Below, piece by piece: positions 55,655 to 64,000 of a stretch of 64,000 bases of DNA (position 1 is its first letter; every line of letters starts with the position of its first letter). The notes below the pieces were generated by a model. It saw only the letters and a list, made by a program, of their open reading frames with translations. It did not search any database and was not told where the DNA came from. Position numbers and translations under genes: made by a program. Source of the stretch: Moniliella sp. 'wahieum' (taxonomy: Eukaryota > Basidiomycota > Moniliellomycetes > Moniliellales > Moniliellaceae); contig RSEE01000060.1 of assembly GCA_003971905.1 (NCBI GenBank), positions 345,464 through 409,463 on the forward strand, written 5' to 3'.

Positions 55655-55745
55655 ATCATAGTCACTAGCACAGTGTCACTTGTCACTAGTGTCACTATGA
55701 CGGTGTCACTAGGTCCTCGTCACTGGCCTCACTAGCTTCAAGCAT
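55655..55745. repeat. GTCACTAG/GTGTCACT cluster
   Basis: At least seven GTCACT words in 90 bp, several as TCACTAGTG or AGTCACTAG. CACTAG continues to about 55733. Confidence 0.75.
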
Positions 55746-56810
55746 CACCAACTATAGTAGCCACTCTAGCCGCACCGGCCACCGCAGAGACCCCCATTTC
55801 ATGCTCTGCTTACTAAGAACTGAGCCCTGCGAGGACCGAGGACCGAGGATGCCCTGGACCGAGTCCGGGGGGACTCACAATACTCACCACTCACTGGGCG
55901 TTCTTCACTCTCCTTCTCAGGGCGCGCAGAGGGTGATATATCTTGAGCTTGATCGGTTCGGAGCGGCACGGATTCATCCAGGTCCTCTTTTTGATTCGGG
56001 GTTAACAAAGTGAGAACGCACCGTAAGCCAGTCAGAAGCCGAACGCCTACTATGAAGCTGTACAAAGACCTATTGAATTGAAAGCGGTCCACCCCTCGCT
56101 CTTTTTTTTTTTGTACCAAAGCACGATGATCGAGAATCGAGATGGTCGACGACTGGAAAGCAGCGCAGACAACGGTGATCATTAACCATTGGACGAATTC
56201 AACGGATTGGATCAATGCGATCAACGTTGCAATGAGTTCAACTTGTCTATTGCCGCACAGGTTGGGGGTGAGGTCGATGATCGAGAGAGGGCTAGGAAAG
56301 TACCCCTTCTGGGCGCTACAACTCCCGAGAGTCGGCGCTTAGCTTGAAGGGGAAGGGTTGAAGCTTGAGGCTTGAAGTTCTGAGTCTATGGTAGCCTACC
56401 AATCGTGGGATCATGCGAACGATCTCAATCATTGATGGGATAGGATGGCAGAGCAGCGACACTCGGATGGTGCAGCCCAGCGACCGGGACTGAGACCGAG
56501 GAAGAGTGCCAAAAACTGACAAAACAAGGCAAGAAACGGTGGATCAAGCTTCAAGCGCAAAGGATAAATGGCAAATGAGAAAGGATAAGGGATACTAAAG
56601 GATAAATGATAAGCAACTGAGGTACACATGACAGGAGCGGGATGGAACTTGGAAGGAACTCGGGGAAGGGTGTAGGGGAATTCATGGGCGATTGGGATGT
56701 GGAGGGCAAAGAGAGTCGGACTGACCATCGATCTTATGGATCGAGATAGTTGATAGGATCGGATGGAATTGAATTGAATCGCCATCATAGGCCACCATCA
56801 TTCGCACCTC

Positions 56811-56885
56811 ATCGCATCGCACCGCATCGCATCGTATCGCATCACATCACATTACATCGCATCGCATCGCGTCGAATCGAGTCAG
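56811..56885. repeat. CGCATCGCATCG pentanucleotide array
   Basis: About 14 imperfect five-base units (CATCG, CATCA, CGTCG) drifting to GAGTC/AGTCG at the end. Confidence 0.75.
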
Positions 56886-57443
56886 GTCAAGCCGAGTCGA
56901 ACATTGCGTCGAATGGGACCTGAATTATACAACCACATGCATCCATGAAAGGGGCGTCAACGCGCGTCTACGTGTCAACGTTCAATGGGATCCGCGTACT
57001 TCCTACAACGTTACAAACGAAACAATCACCATAATGGGGTCTAGCGTATAACGTTCACCGTTACTCGGGGCCACAACTACCCTCCTTGCTCCATCCGTCC
57101 CACCAGTCACAGGTGTCTAGGTTTGTACATTCCTGTGGATGAGGCCATTCGCTTGACAGCGGGTCGAGGGCCAGAAGGTACAGCAAGTACAGCAAGTACA
57201 GGAGAGATGGAGAAAAACGAAACATGGGCAGCGCCAGAGCGGTGGCGTTCCAAGAAAACGGTAGCGGTGACGGGAGAGAGGGGGGGGGGGGGGGTGCCAG
57301 AACGGTGGCTCGACAGGGGTGCCTTGTATACTGAACCAGGTCGGGACAATTAAAGCCAGATAATCAGACGGGCGAGTGGGCGAGCGGGCGAGGGGAGAGG
57401 GGGGAGGGGGAAAAGCCCTTACAGTTGTTGGGACTGAGAGAGA

Positions 57444-58831
57444 TCAGGGCGAAAAATGGGACAATGACTTGATCTGCCAGGTTGCTCGGAGCACGCGTGC
57501 CAGAAAGTGGCGGAGAGAAAAGGAGTAGAGTGCAGGTCGCGGAAGGAATAGGCGGGAAAGGAGGTGGAGAAGTAGTGGCAGAAGAAGAGACGGAGGGGAA
57601 CGTTCAATTTCGCTTCGTGGGGCGCGTGGGGCTCGCGTAGCAGCAGCAAGGGGCGTGGCTTGCTCCGAACCTGGTCCTTCTATTGAAGGGGGTGTACCTG
57701 TCTCGGAAGCGTGGGACGCTTTGCCCGAGGTAAGTTGATGGCCCGACAAACGTTTGCGATGCACGGACGATTGGCACGTCGCACCGATCCCTAAGCGTAC
57801 GCACCGTCCACACGGCCGTGCATCGTCACAGCCCTTGGAGGAGCGTTGGCAGGCCAAACACGCGTTGCGCACTTGCTTCCGTTTCTTGCGTGTTGGCGGT
57901 GGCACCGAGCTCGTTTCGCCCACTACCGGCACGGAGGAGGGGGGAGGAATTGGTCGTGTCGCCGGATCGGCGGGGATGGGATTGTGCAAGGGGCACGTTG
58001 GCAGATGGTGACAACAACTGTCCTCGCCTCTCCCTTTCTCCGGACGGGGAGGATCGACACTCCCTCGCTCGTCTTGCTCATGCGCATACGCGCTTGCGTC
58101 CAACGACGATTCCGTTGACCAGCGCAGCATGTCGGGGTGTTGGATCAACTGTACCGACCCTGTTTTGGCCCGGGAGCCCGATCCTTGTTTTTGTTTTTGC
58201 CACAGATAGGGGGGAGGCGAATCGAGCGCCACTGAGTCAGAAGGTACCGACGTACTCGACGGTCGACCCCCGGCTCCGACCCACCCAGTGCGCCAGGGAG
58301 CGAGGCGCGCGTAGGCATCGCAGGGTGCCCGTGCCCCCTGTGTTCTGGTGTGGACGTCAACCCTGGCAAGGCCGGCGGATCCCGTGGCCAATGGGTCTCC
58401 CAGGGGGCGGTACGTGTCCCCACGGAGCTGATCGGCGCGCATAGGCCGGTGCCAAAGAAAGGCGGGGCGAGGGACGGAGGGGACCCAAGGGCGAAGAGGG
58501 CTGGGTGGGACGGCGGCGAGTTGGAGAAGGGCGGGGGAAGGGCAGTGGGGGCTGGGTGCGGAGGCGCAGAGGCGGAGGGAAGGATGGGTTGGAGTGGGGG
58601 GAGCTGTGCTGGTCCGGTGCTGGGTGCAGACGGTAGCGCTGGACACTTAGCTCCCATGCCGGATCGAGCGAGCTGCGGTTCTGCAGAAACGGTCGGACAA
58701 TGCGGAGACGGGGTAGGGGCAGGAGGATGAACTGGAGGGGGGGGCTTGCCGATCGGTCGCACGCCGCTGGGATGGCATGCACGAGGCCGGGTGCCCGGGG
58801 GTGCCAGAGCCTCCTCCGTGCCAAGAGACAT
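57444..58831 (-). CDS. Zn2Cys6 transcription factor, Ert1/AcuK-like cluster
   Basis: Fungal binuclear-cluster DNA-binding protein. The cluster lies at about 57780-57870: CLACQRSSKGC, DDARPCGRC and VRLGIGATC, giving C-x2-C-x6-C-x5-C-x2-C-x8-C, preceded by KKRKQVRNA. This spacing, the DDxRPCxRC core and the following basic VHRKRLSG resemble the Ert1/Rds2/AcuK group of gluconeogenesis and carbon-source regulators. Assignment to that group is an inference, since a PAS-like part was not seen. The start at 58831 (MSLGTEEALAPPGTRP) begins a Pro/Ser-rich N-terminus. A GTACAC donor near 57695 may end the conserved exon; downstream sequence is Leu/Pro/Ala-rich and uncertain. Frame changes occur near 58155 and 58275. 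A (CTCTTC)n tract lies just upstream on the coding strand. Confidence 0.72.
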
Positions 58832-58864
58832 GGGGGTGGGATGGTAGGGAGGCGGCGGAGGGAG

Positions 58865-58942
58865 AGGAAGAGGAAGAGGAAGAGGAAGAGGAAGAGGAAG
58901 AGGAAGAGGAAGAGGCGGAGGAGGAGGAGGAGGAGGAGGAGG
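58865..58942. repeat. (GAAGAG)n then (GGA)n tract
   Basis: About eight GAAGAG units followed by about eight GGA units. On the transcribed - strand this is CTCTTC/TCC pyrimidine sequence directly ahead of the Zn2Cys6 start. Confidence 0.85.
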
Positions 58943-59985
58943 GGTAGGGGCAGGGGCAGGGGTAGGACAGCGTGTGTGGCTGGCGGGCAGCAGCAGCTGG
59001 CTGTGCTGTGCGGGAGGGCGCTCTGCTGTCGAGCGGGGCGGTTTCCTCTTTGGCCGAAGGCATCTGGGCCAGGCAGGGCAGGCAGGCTCAAGACGCAACA
59101 AGGGCACCCAGCAGCACCATCGGCACAGGAGCCCCCGCCACACGCCCCCGTGCAGCCGCACTCCATGCATGCGTGTTGCAGTCTGCGACAGCTGTGCTGC
59201 GGGCTGCTGCGGGCTGCTGCGAGCGGCTGGGTCGTGTCTGGCCGGGCACGTACCACACCAGTGCCCGTGGCGGACGACAGAATGCAGAATGCTCGCCGCC
59301 CTGCTGTGCGCCCTCGGGCTCCCCGCCTCTGGCCGCCTCCCCGCCGCAGCCGCAGTCCGGGGGCGTGCGTCGGCCCAGGCACAGCGCCAGCCTGGCGCTG
59401 CGTCTGCCAGCTCCGCCGCGGCTGCCGTGTCCGATCTGAGATTCGAGAGATCTGAGATGGCAGCAGACACGATACATACCACCCACCGCGGGGGAAGGGA
59501 CGGGCACAGGCGTTGTGTCGGAATAGGACGGTCCCTACCCTGCCTAAGTTGTGGCCTGCTGTGGCCTTCGGCCTTAATGCAACACGCCTGACACACCCGA
59601 CAAGCCCCCCAGGCCCACGGCCTAAGACAACCGGTAACCGTACCCCCCTCCCGCTCCTCTTGTCTCCTCCCGCCTCACCTCACCTCCGCCGGCTGGTCCG
59701 ATGCGAGTCAAAACTCCTCCCAAGGCAGGCCAAACGCGGGCGGCAAGCCTGTGTACCATGTACATGTAATCTCTCTCGTTTCGAATCTCCCTTTTCTCTC
59801 CTCCGCACCTGTCGGCCATCGGCCATCGACCGTCGACCAGCATCGACAACTCTCGCCTTCTCGCGAACATTCACGCACAAGAGTGTTTATGTCCTCGCTG
59901 ATCTCGAGACGAATTAATCGATAGATCCCGTGTTCACGCGTTCACGGGCAAATCATCGTTATCCTTGGTTTGAGAAGAGCGCGGT

Positions 59986-60045
59986 TAATGATCGATCGAT
60001 CATCGATCTCATTTAACGTTTAACGTTTAACCTTTAAGCTTTAAG
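59986..60045. repeat. ATCGATC and TTTAACG word cluster
   Basis: GATCGATCGATCATCGATC, then TTTAACGTTTAACGTTTAACC, then TTTAAGCTTTAAGG: three different palindromic words (ATCGAT, AACGTT, AAGCTT) within 60 bp. Confidence 0.8.
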
Positions 60046-62711
60046 GCCCAAGCCCACCGCGTAATGCATAACGTCAAACGTCAACGCGTCAAACCGAGGT
60101 TCAGCCTCGTCTCGGGCGAGGGCGCATGGCCGATGAGTTCGATGAACGAATCATTTTACCGAGTGTACCGGGGTGTACTCTCGTGTACCACAGTTAGACA
60201 CTTCACAAGCAACAATTGTAACAATGGTACATGCCACAGGTCACATGTGCACGTCACAGCGTGGCACAGCAGGGCATGCCCTGGCTTGCTTGGCACGGCT
60301 GTATTGTGCCGGATCGTACGTACGGCGCGCGCAGACTCTCTTGGGTTGGAGAAAAATGTCAAGTCGGCGTGCTCCTGGCTACTCCTGGCTGCTCTCGTTC
60401 TGGCTACTCTCCTCCTGGCCACTTCCCTTGTGGCTACTCGCTGTGGGGGCTGGCCGCTGGGGTCTACCAGGCTGTACGTGTTGTTACCCGTCCGGCCCCG
60501 ACGTCGGATCGGGCGAAGGAGCAGACCCTTCGCCCTTCGTCTTCTTGGGCCTGATCCACTGTTCCGGTCATCGATCCTGATCCGACCGATCATCGATCAT
60601 CTCCGGTTTCGCACTAGCCATTAGCCACTGCAGATCGATCAGATCTCAGATTGATCGATGATTCGATGATATTGGATCTTAGGTCTCAGATCGTCTCAGA
60701 TCCCGTGCATCATCGATACCACGTCACGCGTCAACGCAGGGAGACAGTCTCCTGGGCGGCGCCGGGACATCCGCACACGCCACCATTTAGGATGCTCGAT
60801 GCAGCCCCCGCACGGCGACACTGGAGCACGTGATGGCATGCCGCATGGCGTGTCGTGTGACGTGGGACATGTGACTTGGGACGCTAGCCACAGCCACTAA
60901 TCACATGTCCCACTAATTGTACATCACAGGTATCACGCTCATCATGTGCATCATGCATCACACAAGTCATGCACCGCTGCATTGCTGATCCATTCTCAGC
61001 TCCAACGGCTGAGTAGTCGCGACTGCCGGTTGCGGCGCACGCGCCCGTCAGCGGGGCTTGATGAGTTTGTGGGTGTGGAGCCGTCGCTAGATGAGGGATC
61101 GACCGGCCGGCGGCGTAGTGCGTAACGCGTAACGTCCAGTGCCATATGAAGTGCTCCGGAATCTGCATCGGTCCATCATATACTAATGGGATCTGAGACT
61201 CAGATCTGAGAGGACAGTACAGCAGCGTGAATATTGCCGAGTCTGCCTGATTGTTTTCGCATTGTATTCTGGCCACAAAAGATACCCCGCTCAGGCATCA
61301 GCCAGCGTCGGCTAGCGTCTAGTACCGACCGACCTGCACCCACACATGTTCGAGGCAACCCCGACTACCTTCTATGTTTCACTCTGTACTCAGTACTCAT
61401 ACATCATGATGCACCATGCGCAGCCAAATGACTCCGTCAATTCTAACATTAGCAGTATTACTAATGGTAACGCGAGTAACTAGCAGTAATCTCATTAATC
61501 AGGCCCAAGGCAATAAGTGAGGCACATGTGAGGATTGGTGGGTGGCCCATCGTCAAGCACTCGGCACCAGGATGCGCACACGTGTGGTCAACAGTCGTGA
61601 AACTCTCTGATGATTCCCACGGCTGAGCGAGGAGAGGATGGAGAGATCTCGATAATAGGACCCCAAAACACCAATGTAATGGACCAGGCAGAGCTTGCCA
61701 TCCCTCAATCTGCCCCCAAGGCATTTGCACTACGTAGAAGTATAGCCTCCCGTTCCAAATGCGGTCTTTTATATAGTAACCGTTGCCGCAGTGGCATGCA
61801 TCTCAGATCTTACCGGTTCCCGGCTCATCGGCTCATCCCCGTCATCCGGTTCCACTGGTACTGAGCGCCTGAGCCCTCGGCGCAACCTCTCCACCAATGT
61901 CCACGGAAATAACCGGTAACCTCTCCACCATCTCGGGATGGTGGCGTGACCGCGTGATAATCGATAACTCCCAGGTTACTTACAGCCATCTTTACAGTGT
62001 AGGTGACAGCGCCTTAAGAGCTTAGCGCTTGCCAGCTACCCGTCATGAGAATGGGCAGGAGGAGGCATGGGCAACAGACTTGAGGCTATAGCTGATATAG
62101 CCAACTACATGTACATACGATCTATGATCTAATCGATCTAACACTTCTCCAGCTTATTAGCGCGCGATGTATGTGACATTCAACTTGGACATCCACTGGA
62201 CTTGCGCGTTACGGCCGATTGTGCTAGTTCATTCATCGCGCCCAACATGTGCTTAGCGCTCACCGGCCAGTAGTAGCATTGGCGAAGTTGGTACAAAAGA
62301 GGACGACGCGAGGATACTACGGCACCAAGACGGCGGGCAGTTGTTTGCGCATTGGAAGAGTTGGCTACTAAGTCTCAGTGGAAATGGTTCCTCGCTCGTA
62401 TGTCAACCACGTTCCTCCGTGTCCACACCGCTCTCCTAGGGTACGGGACCGATGGCGTGAGCCGGAGGGTCCTGATATCCTGGCGATCCCCCTGGTCCCT
62501 TAATCTTGGTGGCGCTTCCATAACCCCCGCAAGATGAACGGTTCGGTTTAGACGTAGCGTTCCCCCTGTCCCAGCCTTAAGCTCTGTCATGATATGAATT
62601 CAAAGAGGATAGTAGCAGAATGTTTCTGTCAGTGGCTTGTGGCATGTAGTAATCAGGATAGATCCCCAACAGCGCCATAGTCCTGGTGCTTAACATGTAA
62701 CACTACCTAAC

Positions 62712-62755
62712 ATCGATCTCATGGATCTCGCATGGATCTCATGGATCTCATGCAT
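62712..62755. repeat. CATGGATCT repeat
   Basis: Four GGATCTC/CATGGATCTCATGG units ending in ATGCATTA. Confidence 0.75.
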
Positions 62756-63065
62756 TATTGCTGTTAGCCTGTGGGGGAGGGTTAGCACTTAGGTAATCCA
62801 TTTTCTCGATGTTCTCGGATCATAGCGTGTGTGAGCTGTACCACTATACAGGCTCTACTCAAAACTGTGTCCCCGTCTGTGGATTCGACGAGAGGACCAT
62901 CGGTGGGCCTATCCGTCCAGATTCCGGCCCTCGATGTGCGCATCCCTGTTATGTGTGTGATACTCTCTTACGCCGGCCTGTATTGAATACTAAGTCTGAG
63001 GCGTCGCCTCAGCCTGTCCCCGTGTGGAGACAGCGACGGGGCACTCCATCTTCCCACCACCGTGC

Positions 63066-63125
63066 ACCGTTCTATAGTACACCGTTCCATAGTACACTGT
63101 TCCATAGTACACCGTTCCATAGTAA
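63066..63125. repeat. 15-bp tandem repeat, four copies
   Basis: ACCGTTCCATAGTAC-type units at 63066-63080, 63081-63095, 63096-63110 and 63111-63125, differing at one or two bases. The period is a multiple of three, so frames across it give a repeated pentapeptide, but no gene is supported. Confidence 0.85.
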
Positions 63126-63599
63126 GTAGCAGGGAAGCATGGATGGAATGTCGACGGGCGAACACACTGGCAGAAGGGCCAGAGGAGCACGCCGATCCCC
63201 TTTTGCATCCCCAGGCCCTGGTATTCTTGCGGGCGACGTTGACAGGCGGGCCAGCGGAGCTCGTATTCTTCCCCAAGTCCCAGAGGAGGCGCGCATTGAC
63301 GGCGGCCAACAGCGCCTCTACTCCCTCCGTTTCCCTACTCTCAGAGTGGGTCACTCAATAGAGGATCCGGTGTGCCGGCATGCGGCGCACCCTGGGGGAG
63401 TGCATTTGACATGTTAGAAAGAGAGAGGGCTAATGGGAGGTGACCTGCTGGAAGAATGCACTCAATTCCAAAGCAGACGGAGAGTTGGAACGTACGGGAC
63501 CGCTGCTTACGGAAATAGAGTGCGAGACCCATGGAATCCACTTCCACACCCACTTGCCACAGGTATGTCGAACCCTTATTGCACGGCAATGACACGCAA

Positions 63600-63950
63600 C
63601 TATAAGAAAGGCATACTTAGGAAGGCATGCTGCAGAACGTCAAGATATGGCAAAGGCGAACACGGAGCGACGTTGTTCATCTCTTTGGCCACCTTGAATA
63701 GCGAATCGAAGTCGGTTCGAATCACCTTTTTCCCGTGCCAGGTGGGACAAGCGTGAATGAGGCGCAACAGAACGCACGCATCCTTCCATGTATATGGAGA
63801 TAACAAAAAGCGGTCCCGTAGGTGGGTCCAATGCGGCGATGACAAGCCTCACTTCGATTCGGGCGAACGTATCCAGCGAGTAGGAGCATTGGCGCCAGGG
63901 TATGAAGAAAGCAACAATCGAGATGGCGACGGGCAGACTGAAAGGGAATA
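63600..63950 (-). CDS. possible partial gene at the right edge
   Basis: Not recognised. The - strand frame reads LLRLIHACPTWHGKKVIRTD then FDSLFKVAKEMNNVAPCSPL, with ordinary protein-like composition rather than low complexity. The frame stops at 63600. The upstream part would run to or past the window end, with a probable frame change or intron near 63850. It could be the C-terminal exon of a larger gene, or chance. Confidence 0.25.
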
Positions 63951-64000
63951 GCAGAGTGATGAAATCAGCAGGGTAAGGTTACGGGGGTGAGAAGCGTCGG

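Larger units (their letters stand above)
54022..57443. other. 3.4 kb low-GC intergenic region
   Basis: No supported gene. Notable words: ATTATCGATTATCG (55185-55206), a GGTTACCG/GGTTACC array (55322-55392), a GTCACTAG/GTGTCACT cluster (55655-55745), AAGCTTGA words (56340-56380) and a CGCATCGCATCG array (56811-56885). The - strand frame at 55799-56224 is open but has no domain. G runs at 57280-57294 lie near the 3' end of the Zn2Cys6 gene. Confidence 0.55.
58832..63599. other. 4.8 kb intergenic region
   Basis: 58865-58942 is the pyrimidine repeat leader. 58950-59500 is GC-rich and likely promoter sequence of the Zn2Cys6 gene. From 59580 on GC falls and there are no supported genes. Repeats: GGTAACC (59625-59640), ATCGATC and TTTAACG (59986-60045), GATCGATC/CAGATCTCAG (60570-60720), CATGGATCTCATGGATCT (62712-62755) and a 15-bp repeat (63066-63125). 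Confidence 0.55.

Noticed and set aside
47650-56885. CRISPR-like arrays
   Set aside because: The repeats have no regular spacers, units are 5-12 bp, and the organism is eukaryotic.
58145-59596. 483-codon frame as the full Zn2Cys6 protein
   Set aside because: The part before 58831 is the translated (CTCTTC)n/(TCC)n leader and GC-rich promoter; the Met at 58831 is the better start. This frame also ends before the zinc cluster, so it cannot be the whole gene.

Overview
The window is nuclear DNA from a fungus, most likely a basidiomycete-type yeast or filamentous member of the Dikarya. Support comes from short GT-AG introns of about 46-170 nt, often starting GTACGT, from two intron-containing tRNA genes, and from fungal families: GPI-anchored phospholipase B, a Kre9/Knh1-like wall protein, an Mga2/Spt23-like membrane-bound factor, a Jsn1/Puf2-like RRM-PUF protein, Hel2, Bit61/HbrB, a fungal G1 cyclin and an Ert1/AcuK-like Zn2Cys6 factor. 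The species cannot be fixed from the sequence alone. Genes are GC-rich with C/G third positions. Long intergenic stretches (24.0-28.6, 46.5-50.4, 54.0-57.4 and 59-64 kb) have lower GC and no convincing large genes.

Layout: 0.6-2.8 kb phospholipase B (+); 5.5-6.5 electron-transfer flavoprotein beta (-); 9.3-10.2 GPI-anchored wall protein (+); 11.9-14.6 two-finger CCCH RNA-binding protein (+); 16.5-19.3 RRM-PUF protein (+); 20.3-24.0 Mga2/Spt23-like factor (+); 25-26.2 an unidentified spliced gene (-); 27.2 tRNA-His and 28.7 tRNA-Arg (+); 29.1-31.5 Hel2 (-), divergent from 31.8-33.3 mitoribosomal mL44 (+); 33.5-34.9 secreted expansin-like protein (-); 36.3-36.8 Fis1 (-); 39.1-40.7 G1 cyclin (-); 41.7-42.3 TMEM97/EXPERA protein (+); 44-45.3 Bit61/HbrB TORC2 subunit (-); 45.3-46.5 histidine phosphatase (-); 50.4-52.2 C2H2 factor (+); 52.8-54.0 second histidine phosphatase (+); 57.4-58.8 Zn2Cys6 factor (-).

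The genes do not form one pathway or a biosynthetic cluster. They mix cell-surface proteins, mRNA-binding regulators, lipid/sterol-related membrane factors, mitochondrial functions and growth control. I found no new defence, mobile or biosynthetic system.

Two window-wide features stand out. First, most coding regions recognised by homology are broken by one- or two-base frame changes (about ten in phospholipase B), and tRNA-Arg lacks one T-loop base, while Fis1 reads cleanly. This looks like an unpolished long-read assembly rather than a run of pseudogenes, so coordinates below span the inferred gene and ignore those breaks. Second, intergenic DNA is dotted with short head-to-tail repeats of palindromic words (ATGCAT, ATCGAT, AACGTT, AGGCCT, ACCGGT, ACTAGT, AGATCT and others), with a different word at each site.
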